Below are positions 8,350-17,072 of a DNA stretch of 64,000 nucleotides, one piece after another. Made by a program: the position numbers and the translations under genes. The DNA lies in IMG/VR virus record IMGVR_UViG_3300031787_006401, positions 1-64,000 of that record. The stretch is one strand, 5' to 3'. Origin of the DNA: a virus. Each line of letters starts with the position of its first letter. Position 1 is the stretch's first letter. The notes under the pieces are model-generated. The model saw nothing but the letters and a program-made list of their open reading frames with translations, was not told where the DNA came from and did not search any database.

Positions 8350-9447
8350 TTATACATTTCCTTTTACATAAGGTTGTAATTCTTTTGTAGCATTTTGTTT
8401 AAGCATACCGTATTTACTACATTGATTTGCACAACGCTCTATTCTATTTTCGCTAATCCAGTTTTGTTGTATAGCGTGAAACACTTTACTGTTTGCAATT
8501 TCGTCCAATGAAAAATGATGCAAACTAATAGTGTTTAGACCGCCGTTTAGGTCAATCAACTCAAATAATTTTTTTCTATCTTTGTGCTTTTCGGTTTCAA
8601 ACCCATAAAATCTATCAGCAAGCCATCCGCAAGGCAAAACGTACCCTTCGGCTGAAATATAAATTAAATTACTGTGTTGTGCAGTACAAAATATTTTAGA
8701 TTTTTGCAAATAGTTTTCATAAGATCCGAACTCTTTTATAATTTTTTCGTAGTTATTATAGCCATTGTTTAGATATTTCTTTTCATCAGGCATTTCTAAA
8801 TATCTATTAAGATTATTATTTTTGTCAAACACTGGAGTTTTATCAACTAGATTATGTTGTTTATCGATAAATCTAGTTGTCAACTTACAAGAAAACCCAT
8901 CAAATCCGAGTTTGTTGCTTAATTGTCTTGCAGCATCTACTTGATGTTCGTTGTGTTTAAAAACAATGTAACTCCATATTGCTGATCCGCCAGCAGATAT
9001 AAATGCTTTTGCATTATTGATTATTTTTTTAAAGTTTGTGTTAACTCTATACAAATGGTTTGTGTCATCTAAACCATCTATTCCGAAAATAACTCTATCA
9101 TCTTTTTTTAAAACGTTAGCAAGATCTTTCCACCATTTTGTTGTACGTAAACTACCGTTTGTATTAATAGTAAGTTGTGCAGAAGTTTTTGAATTTAAAT
9201 ATTTGACTAACTCTATCAAATCTTGATAGATACAGGGATCACCATAAGTTCCGCAAATACGAATTTCTATCAAGTCTTTTAAAATTGAATCTGGTATTTT
9301 TGTTTTAATTAATTCCAAGTCAATGTCGACCATGGGCAATGTTGGCCATGTTTTTCCACCGTAAAAATTACGTACACACTGAGGACAAGATGCGTTGCAT
9401 CTTGTTGTAAGTTCAAGTTCGAGTTGAGTAATTTTTTGATAAAACAT
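8350..9447 (-). CDS. Radical SAM protein with SPASM-like C-terminus
   Basis: 365 residues. Cys17, Cys21 and Cys24 (CNASCPQC) are the cluster motif; GTYGDP near 67-72 replaces the usual GGEP loop, as in the protein at 25735. The C-terminal third holds more Cys: an FC before the QHSNLIYIS strand, LPCGW, and a final C-x3-C pair (ERCANQCSKYG), the layout of a SPASM auxiliary-cluster domain. SPASM enzymes act mostly on peptides or on carbohydrate substrates. It starts directly after the glycosyltransferase-like gene (one-base overlap) and ends one base before the aminotransferase-like gene. Confidence 0.85.
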   Translation of the reverse strand: MFYQKITQLELELTTRCNASCPQCVRNFYGGKTWPTLPMVDIDLELIKTKIPDSILKDLIEIRICGTYGDPCIYQDLIELVKYLNSKTSAQLTINTNGSLRTTKWWKDLANVLKKDDRVIFGIDGLDDTNHLYRVNTNFKKIINNAKAFISAGGSAIWSYIVFKHNEHQVDAARQLSNKLGFDGFSCKLTTRFIDKQHNLVDKTPVFDKNNNLNRYLEMPDEKKYLNNGYNNYEKIIKEFGSYENYLQKSKIFCTAQHSNLIYISAEGYVLPCGWLADRFYGFETEKHKDRKKLFELIDLNGGLNTISLHHFSLDEIANSKVFHAIQQNWISENRIERCANQCSKYGMLKQNATKELQPYVKGNV

Positions 9448-10589
9448 TAGGGTTTTCTTATTAGGTGCTCAAGACCTTTACGATTAAAGAAAAACTCAAT
9501 TTCTTCTTTACTAGCATTGTACTTTGTTTCTAAATACTTTAAAAATTCATCTTGCTTTTTAAAATAATAATACAATAACTTTGTATTAAAGTCAACGTCT
9601 TGTTTGACTTTTTGATAATCGCTGTTGTTTAAAAAATATTTTACATTTTGTACTATTGCTTCAAGACGCTGTTCTTCATCTTCGATTAAACCGTACTCTT
9701 TGATTAAGAAATTCTCGTCAAATGTCTTAAATCCTAGATTTTTCAATTCTTTGTATTGTTCTACATAGCCCGATAAAATTACTGGCTTCTTCATTAATAA
9801 TTCTCTATAAGTTTTATCAGTAAGATAATACCGGTCGTTACTCCATTCCCAGTATATCGGCCCTTCACTTATTACTGTTAACTTTACATCGTTATAGTGA
9901 TGCAAATCTATAAATGACGGATTGTGTATGTAGGGTTCTTTTACAATATCGTGCCAGTTGTCGCCTTCGTAAACTCCTAAAAAACTTTTACAAGAGTTGT
10001 ATTCGTTATCGCTATCTAAAGATCTATTACAGTTTTTTAAAAACTCGTTATATTCTTTATCTGTATATTTTGACAAATAGTTTCGGCACCATTTGTTATC
10101 TATTTCGTTCCAAGGAGGAAAAAATGACCAAGTGCTATTTTTTAACATATTTTCGTCGTAAAATTTACTCATTAGTCCAATACGATTTGGACGAGCAGAA
10201 CGACCTGTTAAAAATAAAAACTTGTCAGCATCGTTATTATAATCTTTGATTTGATTATCATAATCTTTGTATGCATTTTTTACAACACTCATATTCCAGT
10301 CATAAAAGTAGTGTGTGTGTTTTAAACCATACTCATATGTTTTTCCAGCACCAGATATAAAAATTATCTCTTGTATACCTAATTTTTTACAAGCATTGTC
10401 GAGTTTGTCAATCAGTGGGATCCAATATTTAGGATCCCACGCCACAAATCCGTCCATCAGTGCAAGAAAAATAATTACGTTGCATTTTTCTCGCACTGCT
10501 TGATCAATTTCGATCATTATCAAATCGTAATGATCTTGATCAACAAATAACCATTCGATGTTGATTAACTTTGTTTTTATATCAGACAT
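9447..10589 (-). CDS. GT10-like (fucosyltransferase-type) glycosyltransferase family member
   Basis: 380 residues. In the second half an ISEG...LTDKTYRELLMKKPVILSG segment resembles the nucleotide-sugar site of GT-B fucosyltransferases (FEN...TEK...PV-x-G), followed by a LGFKTFDE motif. The same pattern is seen in the proteins at 32735, 34839, 35967 and 40199, so this is a local gene family. The N-terminal half is not recognisable. Catalytic function and sugar are inferred. The gene is located between the TauD-like oxygenase and a radical SAM gene in one minus-strand operon. Confidence 0.45.
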   Translation of the reverse strand: MSDIKTKLINIEWLFVDQDHYDLIMIEIDQAVREKCNVIIFLALMDGFVAWDPKYWIPLIDKLDNACKKLGIQEIIFISGAGKTYEYGLKHTHYFYDWNMSVVKNAYKDYDNQIKDYNNDADKFLFLTGRSARPNRIGLMSKFYDENMLKNSTWSFFPPWNEIDNKWCRNYLSKYTDKEYNEFLKNCNRSLDSDNEYNSCKSFLGVYEGDNWHDIVKEPYIHNPSFIDLHHYNDVKLTVISEGPIYWEWSNDRYYLTDKTYRELLMKKPVILSGYVEQYKELKNLGFKTFDENFLIKEYGLIEDEEQRLEAIVQNVKYFLNNSDYQKVKQDVDFNTKLLYYYFKKQDEFLKYLETKYNASKEEIEFFFNRKGLEHLIRKP

Positions 10590-10596
10590 TTTAAAA

Positions 10597-11667
10597 TTAT
10601 GGAAATTTTAAATCTAACTCTAGGATATTCATCAACTCTAGCATTTCATCTTGATGATAGTTGTAAAAATGCTGTTGATGATATGGATGCCACGATTGTT
10701 TTATTAAACTATCAGGATAATATTGCAATCTAAATGCAAGTCTGTTCGGATTTCCAGGATGCTTTCTTCTATGTAATGTTATCGAATTATCAAATAAACA
10801 AATCTCATTGTCTTGTAAGTACATGTGATCGTAAATATATTTTTCAGTTAACAATTCTCGGTCAATTTCTGCAAAAACTTTATCGCTATCATATTTACTC
10901 ATACCTTTAATTCCAACAACAGAATTAAGTGTATAATGCAGTCCTTTGATTCCGCCCGGACTTGTAATTACCAAGGGTACTTCAGCCCCGTCAACTGGTG
11001 CAAATTCTTTTCTTATGTTTTCTCCAAAACTTGGATCATCTTTTTCGAGTTCATTAATCCCTCCAGGAATGTATGCGTGAACTAAAATCATTTCGTTAAG
11101 TTCGCTTCTAAAACTTTCAGAGATTGACTGATAATAATCAGCAGTTTGTAGAAATCCTGTAGAACTACCTACCATATACTCTCCGCCCATCAATGCAACT
11201 CCGGGAGTAAAGTTAATTACAGACGATTCGTTACTGTGCCAATATAACTCGCCAGATGAAAAGTTGCCCATTGGGTTACCGTATTCATCTCTTTTGCCAC
11301 AAACTCGTGTTAATGTATTACCATGTTCAGTATGTTCAATATAAAACTGTTTCATTTTAATATAACGTTCGTCTTCTGATGATACATTAAATTTTTTGTA
11401 ATGTTCTTGAATTCTACCATCAAAATCTTGACCGTATTTTTTTTGAAAGTGCTTGCGAGACATTGTTGCACCGATAAAAGGACCCCATTGCCGAATTCTG
11501 TTATAGTACTGATCTTTAGTAATTTTAACGTTTCTTAGAATAGTTACTAAATCAGTTAAATGAAATTTTCCAATTTCTGCCCATTCTTCATCTGTGATAT
11601 TATCAAAGTCTAAGTCGTCAATATAATGTCCATATGAACCTAAACCGGGAATTTTTGATACTTTCAT
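10597..11667 (-). CDS. TauD/clavaminate-synthase-like 2-oxoglutarate oxygenase
   Basis: 356 residues from the ATG at 11667, chosen because an AGGAG ribosome site lies just before it; the frame extends further upstream only without support. The protein has the TauD-like order: a YWHSNES motif (His144) in the metal-site position, a GGEYMVGSSTGF segment, and a distal FDNSITLH with a following NRLAFRLQ (Arg binding 2-oxoglutarate). The second metal ligand, normally Asp or Glu two residues after His, appears to be Asn146, with Glu147 next to it. First gene of a six-gene minus-strand operon ending at 4558. Confidence 0.75.
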   Translation of the reverse strand: MKVSKIPGLGSYGHYIDDLDFDNITDEEWAEIGKFHLTDLVTILRNVKITKDQYYNRIRQWGPFIGATMSRKHFQKKYGQDFDGRIQEHYKKFNVSSEDERYIKMKQFYIEHTEHGNTLTRVCGKRDEYGNPMGNFSSGELYWHSNESSVINFTPGVALMGGEYMVGSSTGFLQTADYYQSISESFRSELNEMILVHAYIPGGINELEKDDPSFGENIRKEFAPVDGAEVPLVITSPGGIKGLHYTLNSVVGIKGMSKYDSDKVFAEIDRELLTEKYIYDHMYLQDNEICLFDNSITLHRRKHPGNPNRLAFRLQYYPDSLIKQSWHPYHQQHFYNYHQDEMLELMNILELDLKFP

Positions 11668-11692
11668 TTTATCTCCTGTGGTATTATTTCTA

Positions 11693-11700
11693 ATATTTAC
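11693..11700 (-). promoter_or_regulatory. Late-promoter-like box GTAAATAT
   Basis: It lies 25 bases before the ATG at 11667, with an AGGAG ribosome site between, the conventional leadered layout. It drives the operon 11667 to 4558. Confidence 0.4.
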
Positions 11701-11736
11701 TGCAAACAAAAACATAGTTACTCAATTGTGATACTA

Positions 11737-11744
11737 CTAAATAT
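11737..11744 (+). promoter_or_regulatory. Late-promoter-like box CTAAATAT, four bases from ATG
   Basis: The box is followed by only TACA and then the ATG at 11749. With the T4 late geometry transcription would begin at the start codon, giving a leaderless mRNA. No ribosome site is visible. Confidence 0.4.
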
Positions 11745-11748
11745 TACA

Positions 11749-12729
11749 ATGAGTCAACCATACCTGAGATTTTTAGATATTTACTGCGGTGCTTATTGTA
11801 ACTTAGCCTGCAATCATTGTGATGCAAGAAGCCATGTGTTGCAAACAAAAAACTATGATCCAACATTGGATGACATATTAACAGGCATTAAATTAGTCAA
11901 AGAAAAATTTGATATAATCTATTATGGTACTTCAGGTGGTGAACCGTTACTGTATTTAGATCGAATTACAGAAATATTTAAATTTATAAAAAGCATAGAT
12001 CCAGATGCTGTACTTTTACTACCAACCAATGGAACACTTATTGATAAAAAACTCAATGAACTAGTTGCGTTAATAAAACAGTTTGATGTTAGTGTTTTTG
12101 TATGTGACCATTTTTCAGGATTTGAAGATAAAACACTTTCAAATAAAGTTAAACAAAATTTTAAACTTTTAGCAGATGCTGTGAATTTGCCCAGTGGAAA
12201 TGTGTCCGATTTTTATAAAAATCTATTCGATATAGAAAATAAAAAAAACGATATCTTGTATCAAGAGTGGTTAGACAAAAGACAAAACTTTTATGATTAC
12301 ATTGAAGATACTGAACAGGTATTTTATAATAAAACGTTTGTTCATTACAGAGAGCAAAGCACATTTAAACAAAATTATCAATTAATTGATAATATTCCTA
12401 AACCCTTTAAAACAAACAATCCTGCCGAATCTTATCAAAACGGCTGCACCAGTGATATGTGTAGTTTTTTGATTGATAAAAAATTATACAAGTGTTCTTC
12501 TTTGGGTACATTAAATAGATTTTTAAATCATCATAATTTATTAAACGACCCAGATTGGCAAAAATATTTAAATTATAAACCTATAAATTTAGAAAATTAT
12601 AACAACGACGAAATTGATTTTTTTGATGAAACAAAATACTGCGAAATAGGAGAATGCGACATGTGTTCTGACAAAGACACTAGTTTTTTAAAAACACCAG
12701 AATATGTTTTAAAAAAATATACAAATTAA
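11749..12729 (+). CDS. Radical SAM protein
   Basis: 326 residues. Cys17, Cys21 and Cys24 (CNLACNHC) form the cluster motif, and SGGEPLL gives the GGEP SAM-binding loop. The end holds CTSDMCSF...KLYKCSS and CEIGECDMC, a Cys-rich tail that could bind an auxiliary cluster. The ATG at 11749 is preferred over a GTG at 11728 because the latter would precede the promoter box. It is a single plus-strand gene inserted between minus-strand units, and its end overlaps the convergent radical SAM gene at 12726 by 4 bases. Substrate unknown. Confidence 0.8.
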   Translation: MSQPYLRFLDIYCGAYCNLACNHCDARSHVLQTKNYDPTLDDILTGIKLVKEKFDIIYYGTSGGEPLLYLDRITEIFKFIKSIDPDAVLLLPTNGTLIDKKLNELVALIKQFDVSVFVCDHFSGFEDKTLSNKVKQNFKLLADAVNLPSGNVSDFYKNLFDIENKKNDILYQEWLDKRQNFYDYIEDTEQVFYNKTFVHYREQSTFKQNYQLIDNIPKPFKTNNPAESYQNGCTSDMCSFLIDKKLYKCSSLGTLNRFLNHHNLLNDPDWQKYLNYKPINLENYNNDEIDFFDETKYCEIGECDMCSDKDTSFLKTPEYVLKKYTN

Positions 12730-13874
12730 TCTCTTGATCCACGAATTTCGTTAATCATATTTTTGTAATACTTTTTGGTTTCTTCTTCGTAAATGTCAGT
12801 ATTATTATTTTTAATATAATTTAACAAAATGTTGTTCTCAGTAAAATCTTCATTTCTTATTTTATTAAGTTTATAATGAGAATATAAAAAATGTTTAAAT
12901 AAATCTTTGCCACTGTCGTACATATAAGATATCAACGGTTCTTCCTTGATATACTCTTTGTAGATATCTTTTAAGTTAGTTGGCATGTGTCTTATACTTA
13001 AATATTCTGGATACTGTATTACATCGTAACCCCAATTAAACTTTGGATAATTTAAACTAAAATAGTTTTTAATATCTTCGACATAGATAGCATTGTAAAT
13101 TCCAACTGTAGTCAAAACATTTACTGAAATTTTATCTGACAATAATCTATAATAAAAATCTAAATTATTTTTTATTTCATCAAAATTACTGTTTTTTCTA
13201 ATAAAGTCGTTTAATTTTCCTATTGCATCTATGCTAATAGTAATTGTTACTTTTTTAAACTCTTTTAATATACTAAGAATTTCTTCAGTGGGCTGTATTG
13301 TTCCATTAGTAAAAAAATCAATATAAATTTGGCTTGTATCTGCATCTTCTTTTAATTTTTTTAAGAAAGGAATAAAATGAGGACTATAAAGTGGTTCCCC
13401 GCCTGTAAGATTAATTTCTTTAATGTTTTTTAAATTTACTTCTTTATAAAATGTATTTTGAAAATATTTGCTAGAAGAAAATGCCTCTCCGTATAACTCT
13501 TTTTCTTCTACGTGCCATAAATGACTGTTTGAACTTGCACACATTCTACATTTTAAATTGCATAGATTATCAAACATAATATGCAAATCTTGTAAATCTA
13601 TTGTTGTTACAATTCCGTATTTGTCTAACGCTCTAGTACGCATACTATCTAAATTGTTGTTTTCTTGATCATAGCATTGTTCGCAACCTTTGATAGTTTT
13701 ACCAGCAAGCATATCTGCCCGAAGTTGATCCATTTCGTTGTCAAAATACAATTTTTCAAATACGGATGTTTTATTGAACCTTCCGCCGTCCATAAATCCA
13801 CAACAAGGAAGTATAGTATTTCCATTTTGCCAACTCGAGTGTACCCATGGCAACGGACAATATGTTTTACTCAT
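12726..13874 (-). CDS. Twitch-domain radical SAM protein
   Basis: 382 residues. An N-terminal Cys-rich module (Cys6 in CPLPW, LPCC at 24-25, CEQC at 64-67) precedes the radical-SAM motif CNLKCRMC (Cys105, 109, 112) and LTGGEPLY. This order, twitch/SPASM-like domain first, is shared with 21741, 30749, 43202, 44478 and 45697. Related SPASM/twitch enzymes use the extra cluster for peptide or sugar-like substrates. Its start overlaps the oxygenase gene at 13867 by 8 bases, so it is likely cotranscribed with the oxygenases upstream. Confidence 0.85.
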   Translation of the reverse strand: MSKTYCPLPWVHSSWQNGNTILPCCGFMDGGRFNKTSVFEKLYFDNEMDQLRADMLAGKTIKGCEQCYDQENNNLDSMRTRALDKYGIVTTIDLQDLHIMFDNLCNLKCRMCASSNSHLWHVEEKELYGEAFSSSKYFQNTFYKEVNLKNIKEINLTGGEPLYSPHFIPFLKKLKEDADTSQIYIDFFTNGTIQPTEEILSILKEFKKVTITISIDAIGKLNDFIRKNSNFDEIKNNLDFYYRLLSDKISVNVLTTVGIYNAIYVEDIKNYFSLNYPKFNWGYDVIQYPEYLSIRHMPTNLKDIYKEYIKEEPLISYMYDSGKDLFKHFLYSHYKLNKIRNEDFTENNILLNYIKNNNTDIYEEETKKYYKNMINEIRGSRD

Positions 13875-14361
13875 ATTCAGTGACCTGCAACACTACTCTT
13901 GGCATATGTCCTATATTGGCGGCGCCATGAATATCTTGACTGTTAATGTATTCATATACGTCGCCAGCAGAATACTTTGTTAATACTAAATTTCCGTATA
14001 CAAACAAATGCCCGGGTTGATAGTCTTGTAATGGCACCCAATATCGTTTACAAGTTTCATAATGTGTAAATGGGTCTGTGTGCATCGGCATAAATTGACC
14101 AGGCATTAACTTTGTGATCCACCATTCAGTTTTTCCAGTACACCAAGGCGGACTTATTTTAATATTTAAATCGTGTTCTTCGTATACCCACCAGTGCGTT
14201 GCTGTTAAATCGTATCCTGCATCTCGAGCCTTGCAATATTCAGCACTTTCAACGGCAGTTTCCGGAGGCCAATCTCTGGGTCTTGCTTGTCCTACTGTGT
14301 TTAGGACAAGTTCTCTCCACGTAGGATTGATCCAGTTTGCAAAATTACCTCGATAAATCAA
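13867..14361 (-). CDS. Small Fe(II)/2-oxoglutarate oxygenase-like (DSBH) protein
   Basis: 164 residues, close to a bare double-stranded beta-helix. His94 and Asp96 (MHTD) with His145 (DIHGAANIGH) are the likely iron ligands and Arg155 the 2-oxoglutarate contact, as in aspartyl/asparaginyl hydroxylase-like proteins. The start is TTG at 14361: a GGAG site lies 5 bases before it and the start overlaps the upstream stop (TTGA). The substrate may be a protein side chain or a small molecule; unknown. Operon: 15173-12726. Confidence 0.7.
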   Translation of the reverse strand: MIYRGNFANWINPTWRELVLNTVGQARPRDWPPETAVESAEYCKARDAGYDLTATHWWVYEEHDLNIKISPPWCTGKTEWWITKLMPGQFMPMHTDPFTHYETCKRYWVPLQDYQPGHLFVYGNLVLTKYSAGDVYEYINSQDIHGAANIGHMPRVVLQVTEYE

Positions 14362-15173
14362 TAGTGCTCCAAATGATCAATACCCAATTGTTCGCGAAAT
14401 GAATTGCTAAACTTACAGTCAATTCTCATTCCATACTCAATTTCTTTGCTTTCTTCTCCGCCGTGCCAGTCTTGATCATTCCAAAATGCAGCATTAGCGT
14501 TTATATAATATTTGTTTTCTGTATCCGGATCCCAAATATAGAATCCACGCTTTGTTCTATAACGAATGTGAATAAATTCATTGTTGTGTGGAGTATATTG
14601 ATGATCGCCTAACACACCGTTACGTGCGTCCAAGTCTCTATGCTCAAATGCTCTGCCGTTGTGATCGCAATGAAAAAATATTACTCTTCCGATTCTGTCG
14701 ATGATTCCTGTGTGCTGTAATTCTTCCACCCATTTAACAACACCCGGAAAGTACTTCGACTCTACAGTTTTTTGGCGTTCAGCATTGCGTTCATTCCAAT
14801 CACCCTGATCCCATAAAAAATAATAAGTGTAAGGGTCATTTGCACCCATTGTGGTTTTTAAGTAACGTGTAAAAATGTTGCGATTTCTAAAATCTTTTAA
14901 ATCTGTAAAATACATAGGATCGCCTGTGACACGTATAGGATGTGTTTCTGGTAGTGCTAGATATTCTTCAACTGCACTATAAATTGGTTTCCAGTTGACA
15001 ATATAACTTGCATCTTTCCAATCAAACCCAGGAGTCATCCATGTGCCTTCTTTTGCATAGTCTCTTGCTAGTGCAAAACCCTTGGCAATTTCTGGATGCA
15101 GATTTTTAAATCCTTCTATATCCAAGTAAGGATCCAAGTCGATATACGGTTTTGTGCCAATTCCTCTAATCAT
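14358..15173 (-). CDS. Aspartyl/asparaginyl-hydroxylase-like oxygenase
   Basis: 271 residues. The iron site is visible as His178-x-Asp180 (EHRDLD) and His237 (DWHGGEE), with Arg250 (GMRIDC) for 2-oxoglutarate. The N-terminal ~110 residues are not recognised. Two ATGs are possible (15179 and 15173); I chose 15173 because it then follows a late-like box by 4 bases, as in several other units here. The stop overlaps the next oxygenase gene. Confidence 0.7.
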   Translation of the reverse strand: MIRGIGTKPYIDLDPYLDIEGFKNLHPEIAKGFALARDYAKEGTWMTPGFDWKDASYIVNWKPIYSAVEEYLALPETHPIRVTGDPMYFTDLKDFRNRNIFTRYLKTTMGANDPYTYYFLWDQGDWNERNAERQKTVESKYFPGVVKWVEELQHTGIIDRIGRVIFFHCDHNGRAFEHRDLDARNGVLGDHQYTPHNNEFIHIRYRTKRGFYIWDPDTENKYYINANAAFWNDQDWHGGEESKEIEYGMRIDCKFSNSFREQLGIDHLEHY

Positions 15174-15177
15174 AAAC

Positions 15178-15185
15178 ATACTTAT
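15178..15185 (-). promoter_or_regulatory. Late-promoter-like box ATAAGTAT, four bases from ATG
   Basis: One base off ATAAATAT. GTTT separates it from the ATG at 15173. It lies only 2 bases from the oppositely directed box at 15188. Confidence 0.3.
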
Positions 15186-15187
15186 CG

Positions 15188-15195
15188 CTAATTAT
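15188..15195 (+). promoter_or_regulatory. Late-promoter-like box CTAATTAT, four bases from ATG
   Basis: One base off CTAAATAT. TGTT separates it from the ATG at 15200; no ribosome site is visible. Confidence 0.3.
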
Positions 15196-15199
15196 TGTT

Positions 15200-15910
15200 A
15201 TGAATACACAGTTTGAGTACTATTATAATAATGTACCAGGAAAAGGATTGTGCAGAAACAATCTTATATACACTAGCCTAATTTCAAAAGATCGCAAAAC
15301 TTTTTGTCAATGGTATTACAACGACGAGAATTATCACAGCGGACACAATGAAGTTGTTGATCCACGGTTAATGGAAGAAAAGTGGCACAGAGAAATTAAA
15401 TTTTTAACTATTATGGCCAGACATTATCCCCAGCATGTTCCAACAATCGACACTGTAGATCACATAAACAAAAAAATATACTTTGATATAGATGGGACGG
15501 ATTTTTGGGAACAAGCACAGTGTTCTCAAAATAATTATGATAAAGTTTTACCCAACTGGCAAGAACAAATGTTGGAAATTATTCAAGCACATGCCAGTCT
15601 CGGAATTTACAAATACAGTATGCACCCAAGCAGTTACTTTGTTGTAGACGGAAAACTAAAAAGCATTAATTATTTTTTTGCGTATGACAAAAATGACAAA
15701 ACAATTAGTTTGACAGATGTAATGAGTCATATTAGTATTAATAGAAGAAATGACCTGTTACCAAAAATGACTAGGTTAGGTATTGATGTAGACAAACCTA
15801 CTTCTTTTTTTGATATACAAATGTTAGCATTTGAAAGTTTTAAAACAGACTTTCCTGCCGATGCAATGGATGAAGCATGTTCCATATACAAACATACAAC
15901 AACGATTTAG
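15200..15910 (+). CDS. Degenerate kinase-like protein
   Basis: 236 residues, paralogous to 19687-20367. The layout resembles small-molecule or lipopolysaccharide kinases: an EIKFL helix, a hinge-like strand KKIYFDIDG, then GIYKYSMHPSSYFVVDGKL and a SINYF segment where active kinases have HxDLHxxN...IDFG. The catalytic Asp is replaced by Ser and the metal-binding Asp by Asn, so a pseudokinase or a merely similar fold is likely. It overlaps the GNAT-like gene downstream by 34 bases. Confidence 0.4.
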   Translation: MNTQFEYYYNNVPGKGLCRNNLIYTSLISKDRKTFCQWYYNDENYHSGHNEVVDPRLMEEKWHREIKFLTIMARHYPQHVPTIDTVDHINKKIYFDIDGTDFWEQAQCSQNNYDKVLPNWQEQMLEIIQAHASLGIYKYSMHPSSYFVVDGKLKSINYFFAYDKNDKTISLTDVMSHISINRRNDLLPKMTRLGIDVDKPTSFFDIQMLAFESFKTDFPADAMDEACSIYKHTTTI

Positions 15911-16485
15911 ATTTAACTGATTATTATAGTCTTGCTCGCGAAAGAGGATTTTATAATAACGACAGTAAAGAAAAACTAGTTGACACTTGGTTACATATGG
16001 ACCGTTGGCAAGTATGGATCCTTTACTACAACGATCAAGTTGTAGGCTCAATTGCTGCACACAGTTTAGAAGAACTAGGAGTACTAGGTGATGCATATCG
16101 TATTGCTGCTAGAACTTGTACCTTTGACGATTTAACTGGGCAACGTAAAACTTTAAGAACAGCAAATACTATTATTGCACGGCATCAAAATTTAACAGCA
16201 CAGTTGCTATTACCATTGTGCGTCGAGTGGGCAGGCAAAGACAAAGACCTATACATAAGTTCAAACGAAAACGATACAGGAACACAAAAGTACGTTCATA
16301 GACTGTATTGCCCAGGGCTTAAAAAAGCGGGCGTATTAGAAGAACCCGTTGACTTAGAATACAGAGGTGCTATTCAAAGTTTTTGGCGTATGAATGTTGA
16401 TGAATTTTATCGTCAGATGGACGAACATTGGTGGCCCGAAGCAAGAACAGCACTAGACGACTATAGATCTAAAACTTCTCTATAA
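15877..16485 (+). CDS. GNAT-like acetyltransferase
   Basis: 202 residues. The N-terminal half has the GNAT plan: helix-rich start, WILYYNDQVVGSIAAHSL as strand-turn-strand, and a second part RTANTIIARHQNLTAQLLLPLC as the acetyl-CoA-facing region, but a clear Q/RxxGxG/A loop is not evident. It would transfer an acyl group to an amine, possibly one made by neighbouring enzymes. The ATG at 15877 lies within the previous gene, preceded by GGA. The 3' end overlaps the convergent SDR gene by 25 bases. Confidence 0.5.
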   Translation: MFHIQTYNNDLDLTDYYSLARERGFYNNDSKEKLVDTWLHMDRWQVWILYYNDQVVGSIAAHSLEELGVLGDAYRIAARTCTFDDLTGQRKTLRTANTIIARHQNLTAQLLLPLCVEWAGKDKDLYISSNENDTGTQKYVHRLYCPGLKKAGVLEEPVDLEYRGAIQSFWRMNVDEFYRQMDEHWWPEARTALDDYRSKTSL

Positions 16486-17072
16486 AGTTTGTCAAGTTCT
16501 GTATGATCTGGATTTGCTCGTTTTAATTGGTCATAAACAAATGGCGTTAATTTCCAAACAAATTCCATCTGTCTAATTTTAGGATTATGCAACCAAAAAT
16601 CAACGGCAGAAACTATTTCCGTATACTTAATAAAGTTGTCGCTTGTAAAAGTTAACGGATCGTTTAGATTAACATTTGTTGATTCAACAAAACTTAAATC
16701 AAGATGTAAAATATTAGCAACTCCGTCTGGTGCTAAACTTAACATCTTGCAACGCTCTGCTAATGCTTGCTTGTCATGTACATAATCTGTTAAAATAAGT
16801 TCAGGATAGAATCTACTTACAGATCCGCAAACAACTATTCTATGAACATGCTTGTACAAGCCGTTTAGCAGTTCTAATTGTTTCCCGTCTCTATATGCAT
16901 TGTTAATGAAAATATCACAGTCTTTTGCGTTTTCAATTATGCTGTCAACCGACGTTTCTAAGTCGTAGCCGTTGCTGCGACTCATGCCAATTACTTCGGC
17001 ATTTTTTCTACTAAAATAATTGTATAATTCTTTTCCAATGCCTGCGGTGTGTCCAGTAATTGCTACTTTCAT
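16461..17072 (-). CDS. Short-chain dehydrogenase-like protein (SDR 1)
   Basis: 203 residues. The NAD(P)-binding GHTAGIG lies at 7-13, FINNAY at 55-60 corresponds to the NNAG motif, CGSVS near 82-86 holds the catalytic Ser region and Tyr97-x3-Lys101 the active site. The neighbouring gene 17069 has the same residues at the same positions, so the two are tandem duplicates. The protein is shorter than classical SDRs (~250). Probably an oxidoreductase on a sugar or small alcohol; substrate unknown. ATGA-type overlap with the upstream copy. Confidence 0.75.
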   Translation of the reverse strand: MKVAITGHTAGIGKELYNYFSRKNAEVIGMSRSNGYDLETSVDSIIENAKDCDIFINNAYRDGKQLELLNGLYKHVHRIVVCGSVSRFYPELILTDYVHDKQALAERCKMLSLAPDGVANILHLDLSFVESTNVNLNDPLTFTSDNFIKYTEIVSAVDFWLHNPKIRQMEFVWKLTPFVYDQLKRANPDHTELDKLYREVLDL

